Below are positions 18,169 through 26,782 of a DNA stretch of 64,000 bases, piece after piece (positions within the stretch are counted from its first letter, which is position 1; each line of letters starts with the position of its first letter). Position numbers and translations under genes: made by a program. The stretch covers positions 169,813-233,812 of the forward strand of contig NZ_JAEFCD010000001.1 in NCBI RefSeq assembly GCF_016405965.1. The letters are read 5' to 3'. The notes beneath the pieces were generated by a model. The model had not been told where the DNA came from, did no database searches, and saw nothing but the letters and a program-made list of their open reading frames with translations. This DNA comes from Alteromonas sp. IB21. Lineage in GTDB: Bacteria > Pseudomonadota > Gammaproteobacteria > Enterobacterales > Alteromonadaceae.

Positions 18169-19737
18169 TTATTCTTGTTCACCCGCTTCTTGTGCGTCTT
18201 TCGGCGCTTGAGGCTTCATGTGTGGGAACAAGATAACGTCTTTGATCGTTGAACTATCGGTAAATAACATAGCTAGACGATCGATACCGATACCTTCACC
18301 CGCTGTTGGCGGCAAGCCATATTCAAGAGCGCGAATATAATCATCATCAAAGTGCATGGCTTCATCGTCGCCAGCATCTTTCTCTTCAACCTGCTTCGCA
18401 AAACGTTCTGCTTGATCTTCTGGGTCGTTAAGCTCACTGAAGCCGTTCGCTAATTCACGTCCACCTACGAAGAACTCAAAGCGGTCGGTAATGAATGGGT
18501 TGTTGTCGTTACGACGTGCAAGCGGCGATACTTCCCACGGATACTCTGTAATAAACGTAGGTTGAATAAGCTGCTCTTCCGCTGTTGCTTCGAAGATTTC
18601 GCAAAGGTACTTACCCGCACCCCAAATACCGTCAACTTCAGGCTCTTTAATGTGAAGCTGTTTTGCCATCGCTTTAAGCGCGTCAAGGTTCGCCTCTGGG
18701 TCGCGAATAGCTTCTTCGTTAGCTTCTGGCCAATATTTAAGAATTGCTTCACCCATGCTTAAGCGCTCAAACGGCTTACCAAAATCGTATTGAACTTCTG
18801 ACGTCACATTACCGTCAGCGTCTTTAGTTGTGTTCTTGATGATGCTTGTACCTAGAATATCTTCTGCCAACGTGCGCAGCATATCTTCTGTAAGGTTCAT
18901 CAGGTCATTGTAGTCTGCATACGCTTGGTAGAACTCAAGCATAGTAAACTCTGGGTTGTGACGGGTTGATAAGCCTTCGTTACGGAAGTTACGGTTAATT
19001 TCAAACACACGCTCAAAACCACCAACCACTAAGCGCTTAAGGTAAAGCTCTGGCGCAATACGCAGGTACATATCGATATCTAGCGCATTGTGATGAGTGA
19101 CAAACGGCTTCGCCGTCGCGCCACCAGGAATAACCTGTAGCATCGGCGTTTCCACTTCAAGGTAGTCACGCTCGGTAAGATAATTACGAATACCATTCAC
19201 AATTTTGCTACGGATCATGAAGGTTTTGCGGGTTTGTTCGCTAGTGATCAAGTCAACGTAGCGCTGGCGATATTTAGTTTCTTGATCGCTCAAACCGTGG
19301 AATTTTTCTGGCAACGGACGAAGTGCTTTAGTAAGCAGCTCGTATTGCTCCATGTTCACGTAAAGGTCGCCTTTACCTGACTTGTGCAGGTCGCCCGCTA
19401 CACCAATGATGTCACCAATATCCAGTGCACCGTATTTTGCTTTAAGCGCTTTTTGCGTGTCTTTATCAGCGTAAGCTTGAATGCGACCCGTCATATCTTG
19501 AAGCAACATAAAAGGACCGCGCTTTGCCATAATACGGCCAGCAATGCTTACTTTGTTACCCTGCTCTTGTAACGTTTCTTTGTCGAATTCACCGAACTTA
19601 GCTTGAAGCTCATCCGCATAGTTTTCGCGACGGAAGCTGTTTGGGAAACCGTTTGCACGGCACTGCTCGCGAATAGCGCTCAATTTGGCACGGCGCTCTG
19701 CAATCAATTTGTTATCGTCTGTTTGTTGGTCAGTCAT
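18169..19737 (-). CDS. lysS: Lysyl-tRNA synthetase (class II)
   Basis: Charges tRNA-Lys. Full length at 522 aa. It has an N-terminal OB-fold anticodon-binding domain (about residues 60-160) and a class II catalytic core with motif 2 [20 protein letters not shown] and motif 3 [19 protein letters not shown] start at 19737. It lies 23 bp downstream of prfB on the same strand, reproducing the prfB-lysS operon of gammaproteobacteria. A short acidic C-terminal tail ([10 protein letters not shown]) follows the last conserved block. Confidence 0.98.
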   Translation of the reverse strand: MTDQQTDDNKLIAERRAKLSAIREQCRANGFPNSFRRENYADELQAKFGEFDKETLQEQGNKVSIAGRIMAKRGPFMLLQDMTGRIQAYADKDTQKALKAKYGALDIGDIIGVAGDLHKSGKGDLYVNMEQYELLTKALRPLPEKFHGLSDQETKYRQRYVDLITSEQTRKTFMIRSKIVNGIRNYLTERDYLEVETPMLQVIPGGATAKPFVTHHNALDIDMYLRIAPELYLKRLVVGGFERVFEINRNFRNEGLSTRHNPEFTMLEFYQAYADYNDLMNLTEDMLRTLAEDILGTSIIKNTTKDADGNVTSEVQYDFGKPFERLSMGEAILKYWPEANEEAIRDPEANLDALKAMAKQLHIKEPEVDGIWGAGKYLCEIFEATAEEQLIQPTFITEYPWEVSPLARRNDNNPFITDRFEFFVGGRELANGFSELNDPEDQAERFAKQVEEKDAGDDEAMHFDDDYIRALEYGLPPTAGEGIGIDRLAMLFTDSSTIKDVILFPHMKPQAPKDAQEAGEQE

Positions 19738-19760
19738 AACCTTTCACTTCGTTGTTCGGT

Positions 19761-20859
19761 TTACAGCCCAGATTTCAGGCTGGCTTCAATAAATTTGTCC
19801 AAGTCGCCATCTAGCACGGCTTGAGTGTTACGTGTTTCCACGCCAGTACGCAAATCTTTAATGCGAGAGTCGTCCAATACGTAAGAGCGTATTTGACTTC
19901 CCCAGCCGATATCAGACTTGCTGTCTTCCATCGCTTGTTTTTCGGCGTTTTGCTTTTGCAGTTCAAACTCATAAAGTTTAGCTTTTAACTGCTTCATCGC
20001 CTGATCTTTATTTTTGTGCTGCGAGCGATCGTTCTGACACTGCACCACAATGCCCGTCGGTTCGTGGGTAATACGTACCGCTGAATCTGTTCGGTTTACG
20101 TGCTGACCACCCGCGCCCGATGCACGATAAGTGTCTATACGTAAATCAGACGGGTTAATTTCAATATCGATGTCGTCATCAATTTCTGGGTATACAAACG
20201 CGGATGAAAACGACGTATGACGGCGGTTGCCCGAGTCAAACGGCGATTTACGTACCAAGCGGTGCACGCCCGTTTCCGTGCGCAGCCAACCAAACGCGTA
20301 GTCGCCCTGAACGCGCAGCGTTGCACTTTTAATGCCTGCGACTTCACCTTCTGACACTTCAATGAGTTCAGTTTTGAATCCGTGGGCTTCGCCCCAACGC
20401 AAATACATGCGCAGTAGCATATTGGCCCAATCTTGTGCTTCTGTACCACCAGAGCCCGACTGAATATCAATATAGCAGTCGTTTTCATCGTTAGGGCCAG
20501 AAAACATGCGGCGGAACTCAAGCACTTCTAGCTGCTCAATTAAGCCTTCAAGTTCACTTTGGGCCTCAACGAAGGTATCTTCATCTTCGGCTTCAACGGC
20601 CAATTCAACGAGACCTTCAACGTCTTCAGTTCCCTGATCGAGCTTGTGGATCGTCTCTACGATTTGCTCTAGGGTGACTTTTTCTTTGCCAAGGGCCTGC
20701 GCTCTGTCTGGCTCATTCCAAACGTCAGGACTTTCTAACTCTCGGCTAACTTCTTCTAAACGCTCTGACTTTGCATCAAAGTCAAAGATACCCCCTAAGC
20801 GCTTCGGTGCGCTCACGGATATCTTTTATCGCATTAGTAACGGGGTTTATTTCAAACAT
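19761..20859 (-). CDS. prfB: Peptide chain release factor 2 with programmed +1 frameshift
   Basis: Release factor for UGA/UAA stops. Translation begins at ATG 20859 ([15 protein letters not shown]...). After 25 codons it meets an in-frame TGA at 20784-20782; reading continues in the +1 frame as GAC (20783-20781), giving 365 aa in total, the same as E. coli RF2. The recoding site has all classical parts: an internal Shine-Dalgarno-like AGGGGG at 20796-20791 and CTT TGA C at 20787-20781. Domain signatures include the stop-recognition SPF (RKSPFDSG) and the catalytic GGQ in [17 protein letters not shown]. Product autoregulation through UGA is known for the family. lysS follows in an operon. Confidence 0.97.
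20781..20796 (-). promoter_or_regulatory. prfB programmed frameshift site
   Basis: On the minus strand AGGGGG TAT CTT TGA C: an SD-like element three bases before the CTT slip codon, then the in-frame TGA, then C. This is the standard RF2 recoding signal. Low RF2 makes the ribosome pause at TGA and slip +1 on CTT. Confidence 0.95.
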
Positions 20860-21194
20860 AGTCCGCTTATTTCGTTAAAAATTTAAGACCGCGGATAGTA
20901 CCGAATTTGAAGGAATTTTGATAGGGGTTGGCGCAAATATTGCGGCACTGTTTTACGTGAGCTCATGTGTATTTTTCAATCACTTCCGATAAGGTGAACA
21001 ATTTTGCCGTTCAGTGGCTCCCAACATGCATTGGTTAAACGATCAAAGCCCATAAGTATAAACTTATAAAGCACTTAACACTTCGTTGCGTTTTAACGTA
21101 GTGCACTGGTTTAGCACATTCTCGCTTTCCACAAGGGTGCAGTGCAAACCTTACCGTCGTTATAAGCGACAAATGGAAAAATAATAGGAAAAGT
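20860..21194. other. Divergent intergenic region prfB / 72-aa membrane protein
   Basis: A 335-bp stretch containing promoters in both directions. A short inverted repeat, TATAAGTtTATACTTATA-like, lies around 21054-21068 (ATAAGTATAAACTTAT). No reading frame, operator of known type or terminator was recognised. Confidence 0.4.
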
Positions 21195-21413
21195 ATGTCG
21201 TTAAATAATTTGTCTTATGCTGTTATCGGAGTACTGCTTGGCCTCTTAGTATTGGCATTAGGCCAACTTGTTGACTGTCAGAATTTAGCGGGCGCAACCA
21301 TGTCGTTACAATGCCCCAACGGCGCACCTATTTCAAAACTATGGCTGGTCACTTCAATGCTGATAGCGGGAAGTGGCATCGCAGCTTGGCTATTTCGAAA
21401 CCGCAATTTTTAA
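21195..21413 (+). CDS. Small two-helix membrane protein of unknown function
   Basis: 72 aa with two predicted transmembrane helices (about residues 8-27 and 48-66). They are linked by a Cys-containing loop (DCQNLAG...SLQCPNG) that would face the periplasm and could form a disulfide, with a basic C-terminus (FRNRNF) in the cytoplasm. AATAGG sits 6 bases before the ATG. I do not recognise the family. It stands alone between prfB and an oxidoreductase remnant. Start, stop, topology and ribosome-binding site make a real gene likely. Confidence 0.65.
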   Translation: MSLNNLSYAVIGVLLGLLVLALGQLVDCQNLAGATMSLQCPNGAPISKLWLVTSMLIAGSGIAAWLFRNRNF

Positions 21414-21504
21414 GCGCGTAATTATCTATTTAGCGCGTTGCAATCAACTACACATACTTATTTTCAACTACAAACTGCAGAGAGAATAAGCATGGTGTGG
21501 AGTC

Positions 21505-21651
21505 TTAAGTAAGTCGTTGAGCGTAATAATCTGCCATCAATGCATTGGGCACATCATCAGGCTGGGTTGAGCGGGAGCCAGTCATTGGCGGCATAACAAT
21601 ACGATTGTTAAGCGTTTTTCCAGCCAGCGATACGGTTTCAAATAGTTTCAT
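21505..21651 (-). pseudogene. N-terminal remnant of an Old Yellow Enzyme-type oxidoreductase
   Basis: A 48-codon minus-strand frame beginning MKLFETVSLAGKTLNNRIV, followed by MPPMTGSRS, then DDVPNALMADYYAQR and a stop. This is the first beta strand/loop region of NADH:flavin oxidoreductase/Old Yellow Enzyme (NemA-like) proteins: LFEP..LG...LKNRIVMAPMTRSRA...VPNELMAEYYAQRA. Full-length members have about 360 aa, and everything after this region is missing: no TIM-barrel remainder is visible in any frame downstream (21420-21504). An RBS-like AAAGGAT lies upstream, so a short peptide may still be made. It is best read as a truncated relic. Confidence 0.75.
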
Positions 21652-21841
21652 AATGCGATCCTTTAAGCGTTTCATTTTTGCAATTTCACCTTACGTAACC
21701 CTATATATGAGGCCCACCAGCGGTCTTTGAACCCGCACTTTTAACAAATTACTTTTGCATTTTTAGCAAAAGTATTAGCCCATTTCGACGACGTTACCCC
21801 AAATTTTTACACCTCTACTCTTGACGCAGAAAAATTTAAGC

Positions 21842-21879
21842 TTACACTTGTGCGCTGAATGAGAGTACAGTTGTACGCT
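21842..21879. promoter_or_regulatory. FabR/DesT-like operator upstream of the desaturase operon
   Basis: GTACAGTTGTACGCT at 21865-21879 contains the palindrome GTACA-GT-TGTAC and closely resembles the TetR-type FabR/DesT sites of fatty-acid genes (E. coli fabA carries GCGTACAAGTGTACGCT, from memory). A degenerate copy, TTACACTTGTGCGCT, lies at 21842-21856, exactly 23 bp upstream in the same orientation. The site is 50 bp before the reductase start. Confidence 0.6.
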
Positions 21880-21929
21880 TAAATTTTTTCATCACTTTTG
21901 TATTAAAGATATTCAGACAGAATATAGGT

Positions 21930-23000
21930 GTGAGTTCTACATTGAGACTATTACTAGATAAATTTACTGATCGCATATTTCACCATGGCTCTTGGAAGGG
22001 CTACTGGGAAGTACTGATGCAGCAATTTAAACCTGCTTGGCGCGATGGCTATTTCAGAGCCAGAATTGTGACGGTAAAAAACTTAAGCACTGATATGCTT
22101 GAGGTGGTACTTAAGCCTGAACGCGCGTGGCCTACGCATGCCGCTGGGCAGCATATCGCGTTGACCATAGAGGTTAATGGCAGACTCACCACCCGCGTAT
22201 TTACCATAGCAAGTGGTGCCGGCACACACCAACGAGACAAGCAGATTCGCTTGGTGACTAAGGTTAAAGCCCAGGGCGCGCTAACACCTTACCTTCATGC
22301 TTGTGTACCTAATCAATGGGTAAACATCTCAGCGCCAATGGGGGAATTTATATGGCCGCAGACGGAAAAGCCCTTACTTATGATTGCGGGCGGCTCGGGT
22401 ATTACCCCTTTTATTGCAATGCTTGACGATGCCATTAACAATACACAGGTAAATCAAAAGTCGGTGCATTTACTTTATTTCGCCAAGCCCAATGAACACG
22501 TTCTGATTGACGAATTGTCAGCTTTTCAAAAGCGCTGCGAAAGCTTCTCTTATTCAATTTTAACCAAGCAGAAAGACGGTGATTTAGAAGCGCATTTATC
22601 TTACTTTGCTAACGCACAATGGTTAGTATGTGGCCCAAATGCTATGTACGAGCAGGCAAGGCGCTGTGCAGAGCTAATTAACGCGCCTGTTTCAAGCGAG
22701 CATTTCGCTGCGCTTCCAGTGGTAAGCAGCACAAGCCTTACAGAAAGCGAAACTTTCTCGTTGGTTCACAATGGCCAATCCTTAACTATCGACAATCAGC
22801 AATCCCTACTTTCACAACTTCAACAAGCAGAACAACCCGTAACATACGGCTGTGGCATGGGCATTTGTCACCAGTGCCAATGCGTTAAAAAACGCGGCGT
22901 GGTGAGAGATACCCGCACTGGCGAACTTTCAGATAGCGCAGAACAACTTATTCAGTTGTGTGTATCACAAGCCGTTACCGATGTGGAGATTCAACTATGA
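21930..23000 (+). CDS. Ferredoxin/flavodoxin reductase fused to a 2Fe-2S domain (desaturase electron donor)
   Basis: 356-aa hybrid reductase passing electrons from NAD(P)H through FAD and a 2Fe-2S centre. Order: FAD domain with RVFTIAS (RxYS-type FAD motif), NAD domain beginning IAGGSGITPFIAML, then a C-terminal plant-type ferredoxin domain with CGMGICHQCQC and a distant fourth cysteine in IQLCVSQ. The start is GTG 21930 (AATATAGG upstream). The TGA stop overlaps the desaturase ATG in ATGA, so the two are translationally coupled. This pairing is known from DesB/DesC-type aerobic desaturase operons (Pseudomonas desCB). A FabR/DesT-like operator precedes it. Confidence 0.9.
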   Translation: MSSTLRLLLDKFTDRIFHHGSWKGYWEVLMQQFKPAWRDGYFRARIVTVKNLSTDMLEVVLKPERAWPTHAAGQHIALTIEVNGRLTTRVFTIASGAGTHQRDKQIRLVTKVKAQGALTPYLHACVPNQWVNISAPMGEFIWPQTEKPLLMIAGGSGITPFIAMLDDAINNTQVNQKSVHLLYFAKPNEHVLIDELSAFQKRCESFSYSILTKQKDGDLEAHLSYFANAQWLVCGPNAMYEQARRCAELINAPVSSEHFAALPVVSSTSLTESETFSLVHNGQSLTIDNQQSLLSQLQQAEQPVTYGCGMGICHQCQCVKKRGVVRDTRTGELSDSAEQLIQLCVSQAVTDVEIQL

Positions 23001-24151
23001 ACACTAGCGTTACAATAGACAAACAACAACGTGAAGACGCTTTTGAACAAGCAAAGTTACAGGTGCGTACAGCTCAGGCAAGTCAATCAACGAGCGTACA
23101 ACAGAAACCTAACTACGAGCTACTTGCCGCACAGTTTGATGAGATTAAGGCCGATATTAAACAGAAAGTAGGTGCTGAGGATGCCGCCTACATTCGACGT
23201 ATCATTCTTATTCAGCGTATTTGTGAATGGAGTGGCCGTATATTATTAATGCTGGGTTTCTTACAGCCTCTGCTTTGGGTTGCCGGCGTATTAAGCCTAG
23301 CTACGGCTAAAATTCTAGACAATATGGAAATTGGCCATAACGTGATGCACGGTCAGTACGATTGGATGAACGATAAACATATCAATTCAAAAGGCTATGA
23401 GTGGGATATTGCCTGCGATGGCGCAAGCTGGAATCGCGTTCATAATTACGAGCATCACACCTATACCAACATTATTGGTAAAGACAGAGACTTTGGCTAC
23501 GGTTTGCTTCGCTTGTCTAATGATTTTAGATGGCGTGTAAAAAACTTATGGCAGTTCGCGACTTATATCGTACTTAGCGTTTTGTTTCAGTGGGGCGTGT
23601 CGTATCACGAGATGGCCGCTGAGCGCGTATTTTTTGGTAAGAAGAAAGATAACCGCAAGAACCAGGTTACCCATAGCGAACTTAAGAAGCGCTTTTTTAG
23701 CAAAGGGGCACGTCAGTTAGTAAAAGACTATGTGCTATTCCCTTTGTTGGCTGGCCCGCTATTTTTATGGGTGCTTGCAGGTAACCTTGTTGCCAACTTA
23801 CTGCGCAACTTGTGGACATCAACCATCATATTCTGTGGTCATTTCACCGGCGATGTGGAAACCTTTAAAGAAGAGGATTGCAAAAATGAGACGCGCGGTC
23901 AGTGGTACTATCGTCAGGCGCTAGGCTCATCGAACATCAAGGGCGGTAACCTGTTTCACGTACTGACTGGCCATTTAAGCTTTCAGATTGAGCACCATCT
24001 GTTCCCTGATATCCCCGCCAGACGCTATAGAGAGATGGCTCCTAGAGTACAAGCCGTATTCAAACAGCACGGCATGCACTACAACACCGGCGGTTTTTGG
24101 AAACAATACGCCAGCGTGTTAAAGCGCATTATTCGCTACTCTTTCCCTTAA
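22997..24151 (+). CDS. Membrane fatty-acid desaturase (acyl-CoA or acyl-lipid type)
   Basis: 384-aa integral membrane di-iron desaturase that introduces double bonds into acyl chains using O2. Three histidine boxes are visible: HNVMH at residues 114-118, HNYEHH at about 149-154, and QIEHH at about 330-334, the last with the Q-x-x-H-H form. Hydrophobic segments lie near residues 80-105, 195-215 and 245-275. The start is ATG 22997, overlapping the reductase stop; the frame is open upstream but lies inside the reductase gene. Its 3' end overlaps the convergent DUF2177 gene by 23 bp. It probably adjusts membrane unsaturation under aerobic conditions; double-bond position is not predictable here. 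Confidence 0.92.
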   Translation: MNTSVTIDKQQREDAFEQAKLQVRTAQASQSTSVQQKPNYELLAAQFDEIKADIKQKVGAEDAAYIRRIILIQRICEWSGRILLMLGFLQPLLWVAGVLSLATAKILDNMEIGHNVMHGQYDWMNDKHINSKGYEWDIACDGASWNRVHNYEHHTYTNIIGKDRDFGYGLLRLSNDFRWRVKNLWQFATYIVLSVLFQWGVSYHEMAAERVFFGKKKDNRKNQVTHSELKKRFFSKGARQLVKDYVLFPLLAGPLFLWVLAGNLVANLLRNLWTSTIIFCGHFTGDVETFKEEDCKNETRGQWYYRQALGSSNIKGGNLFHVLTGHLSFQIEHHLFPDIPARRYREMAPRVQAVFKQHGMHYNTGGFWKQYASVLKRIIRYSFP

Positions 24152-24566
24152 CCAGTTGAAACCCTAACCAGCCGGCCATAGCGCTTGCGCTGGTTAGGCA
24201 CGTCCCCCACGCCCAATCGATAAGCATGATGAACAAAGTAAAGCCTTCAATAATGCTGTATGCCGTTAAATTGTATGCGCCATAACTAGCCAACCCTAAC
24301 AGCGCGCCATCAATACCCGCGTAAAGCAGCGATTTGTCTCTGTTAGCTACCACAGCAAGTACAAACACCACGCATCCATACATTAAGTAAAACACTGCCC
24401 AAGGCCACGTGATGAACTGGCTTCTAAGCAGCGGTTCCATTTCACTTTGATACCAGCCATCCGCAATAACGCCAAGCCACAAGAAGTCGAGCACGCCAAA
24501 GCATATGAATATTGTAATTAAGGACAAAATAATGTTTTTCGCAAAGCGAATGATGTTGGAAAACAT
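24129..24566 (-). CDS. DUF2177 family membrane protein
   Basis: 145-aa membrane protein with four predicted helices. The N-terminal FGVLDFLWLGVIADGWYQ and the central GALLGLASYGAYNLTAYS motif are typical of DUF2177, a family of unknown function. The following WAWGTCLTSASAMAGW lies in the last helix. ATG at 24566. Its last 23 bp lie inside the end of the desaturase gene on the other strand, so mutual antisense transcription is possible. Confidence 0.82.
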   Translation of the reverse strand: MFSNIIRFAKNIILSLITIFICFGVLDFLWLGVIADGWYQSEMEPLLRSQFITWPWAVFYLMYGCVVFVLAVVANRDKSLLYAGIDGALLGLASYGAYNLTAYSIIEGFTLFIMLIDWAWGTCLTSASAMAGWLGFQLVKGKSSE

Positions 24567-24686
24567 GAAAACTACACCTGTAAATAAGCAAATTGCGGAT
24601 GAAAGTTATTTAAAATATGAATACGCCTGTTTTGCACAATGCCAGTAGCGTGCACTTCATTCAACGCCCGTTGGCTTTAACGCCTT

Positions 24687-25145
24687 TTAATCAACACACA
24701 GGGTATGCTCCACCACGCCATTAGACACATAAGCTTTGCAGCCAAATAAGTCAGTGCTTTCTAAACACACGCCATTTGCCTTTAGTCCTGCTTCCATCTT
24801 ATTATTTTCCGTAACACAAGCGACTTCACATTCACTGCTATCTTTACATGTTTTACCTGCATCATTCGCCGATAAAACACAAGCATAAGCCTGTTGACGG
24901 CCAATTTTATTCCAACTGCCACCATGCTTTTCACACACTTTTTCAGACTCGATGGAATAGGCTTGCTGGACCAAGGGCAAGGAGGTGTCAACCACCTGCT
25001 CTAGTTTTTCAACCTCTTCAACACTCACAACAGAGCTATCAATGAGTTCTGGGGGTTGAGCGCCACAAGCGGACAAAGCTGCACACACGCCGGCCATTAG
25101 CCAGATCCTTAAACGCTCCTGTGCTTTACTGCTTGCTTCTTTCAT
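24687..25145 (-). CDS. Cys-rich lipoprotein of unknown function
   Basis: 152 aa with a signal peptide and lipobox LSAC (acylated Cys near residue 27), then a region rich in Val/Glu. A C-terminal half follows with about eight cysteines (EKVCEKHGGSW, YACVLS, CKDSSECEVAC, CLES, CKAY, LCVD) that suggests several disulfides in the periplasm. The CKDSSECEVAC pattern resembles small disulfide-knit modules, but I do not recognise a named family. Start ATG 25145 with GAGAGA upstream; a TTG at 25166 is the alternative. It stands alone between convergent-type gaps. Confidence 0.75.
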   Translation of the reverse strand: MKEASSKAQERLRIWLMAGVCAALSACGAQPPELIDSSVVSVEEVEKLEQVVDTSLPLVQQAYSIESEKVCEKHGGSWNKIGRQQAYACVLSANDAGKTCKDSSECEVACVTENNKMEAGLKANGVCLESTDLFGCKAYVSNGVVEHTLCVD

Positions 25146-25331
25146 TTTTTCTCTCGGCTTATTCAACTTTTTTGACGCCTACTAATTGAGACGTCTTACT
25201 GAGGCAGTCTATTTAAGACCACTATTATAAGATAAGTTCGAATTCTGCCCCTTACCGATTTTATAGAAGAATTAAGTAGTGCGATGTGCTTTGTACAACA
25301 CATTTGATAGATTAAGCAAAATTAGCTATTT

Positions 25332-26543
25332 TCAATCTTGCGTTATCGATAGGCTTACCCACACTAACCTGTGATCTGAGCTGGCTTCACGGTCTTTAAC
25401 TAGCCGATAGAGATCACTTGTTTTGGCAGGCCAAAATACGCCGGCGTCGCGCACCTCGAATCCATAACGAGAGGGTAAAACATAGTCGGCTCTGGCTCCC
25501 CAGTAGGCGGTAAAGCGGTTACTGAACTCAGCTCCTGATGCGGCTGCACCACCTGCACTTGTTGGAATTGTGTCGTTATTAACTAATGGGTGTTCGGTCA
25601 ATTGCTCAATTACACCTTCGCGATGTTTATCACCAATATCTGCAGCATTAAAATCGCCAACAAGTACGAAGCGTGCGTTCTCTGATAGGCTTACTTTCTC
25701 GCCATTATCAGCGTAGATGTATGTTCCTTTGTCGGGCGACAGGTAATCAGCCATAAGCCTAATTTCATCATTGTTGCGCTTACCGTTACGGTCCTCGCTC
25801 CCATCAAAATTTGGCGGCGTTGGATGCATAGCAAGTATATGTACGACTTTGTCTCCCACTTTCACCGGCACATCCCAGTGAGATTTCGAACTCAATCTTA
25901 GCGCGGCCCACTCTTCTACATTGTACCAAGGCTCGCCTTGGTCGGTATTGCCGCTCTCGTCAGGAATAACGGGCACCTGCGGGTGAGGCATATGATGCCA
26001 CCTAAACTTCTGAAAGGTACGTATGCTATCCACATCAATAGAGTACTTTGATAATAGCGCCATCCCATACTGCCCTGGATAAAGCCCGTACCCGTAAGCA
26101 TCTCCACCAAATCCTTCTGCTTTGCCATTGTTATCTAAATCGAACTTTGTCGGCTCGCCGGTGTTAACTGTTGCCACATAAGTATAAGGGTAATCCACCG
26201 GTTCAAGACCGCGTTGCGAGACGTTCAGGTAGTTTTTAACGAAAGCCTCTACCCCTTTACTTTTATCAGCAATGTAATCAAATTCGTTCAACATCAAGAT
26301 ATCAGGGTTTACGCGTTGAATAATTTCGGCAATATTTTTGACTTGGCTGTGCTCGCCCGTGGAGAGAACATGTTGAAGTACTTCATCGCTTGGCTCCATG
26401 CCCAAGGCTTTATAATTGGTGGCCTCCATACTTACGTTAAATGTGGCCACTTTAAGCGTGTTAATCTCTTCTGCACTAATTTGCGCACCTAATAGCGTCG
26501 TGGACAGAAAAACTATTCCTGTGAAAAGCAATTTAGTCTTCAT
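25332..26543 (-). CDS. Secreted endonuclease/exonuclease/phosphatase-family hydrolase
   Basis: 403 aa with a cleavable signal peptide (MKTKLLFTGIVFLSTTLLGA...). The mature part has the EEP (DNase I-like) fold: VATFNVSMEA at the start, NEFD (metal-binding Glu in LMLNEFDYI), HPTPPNFDG in the middle, GDFNAADIG, and the C-terminal SDHRLVWVSL with the catalytic His. The acidic metal ligands and terminal D-H are all present, so it should be active. The substrate (phosphodiester or phosphomonoester of nucleotides, sugars or lipids) cannot be fixed. The frame is open to 26699, but ATG 26543 gives the signal peptide and is preferred. Confidence 0.88.
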   Translation of the reverse strand: MKTKLLFTGIVFLSTTLLGAQISAEEINTLKVATFNVSMEATNYKALGMEPSDEVLQHVLSTGEHSQVKNIAEIIQRVNPDILMLNEFDYIADKSKGVEAFVKNYLNVSQRGLEPVDYPYTYVATVNTGEPTKFDLDNNGKAEGFGGDAYGYGLYPGQYGMALLSKYSIDVDSIRTFQKFRWHHMPHPQVPVIPDESGNTDQGEPWYNVEEWAALRLSSKSHWDVPVKVGDKVVHILAMHPTPPNFDGSEDRNGKRNNDEIRLMADYLSPDKGTYIYADNGEKVSLSENARFVLVGDFNAADIGDKHREGVIEQLTEHPLVNNDTIPTSAGGAAASGAEFSNRFTAYWGARADYVLPSRYGFEVRDAGVFWPAKTSDLYRLVKDREASSDHRLVWVSLSITQD

Positions 26544-26782
26544 GTTGATACCTAGTGAGGGGTAAGGGATAAGGTACAAAGATATCAAGAATAGCTGGGT
26601 TGCTGAAATGCTTTGTTTCCACAATACTTCTGTTAAGCAGACACATTCATCTTTGCAATATTTTTTATACCATGAACAAAATAAAGAATATTTTTCCAAA
26701 AAATTGCCATTTAAACAAAAAAATTAAACGTTATTTCTCTTAGCACATTGATATCCTCGTCGTTATCAATAAGGAGGTCAAT

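Noticed and set aside
20135..20521. 128-codon alternative frame within prfB
   Set aside because: Lies entirely inside the RF2 coding sequence with no RBS or recognisable domain.
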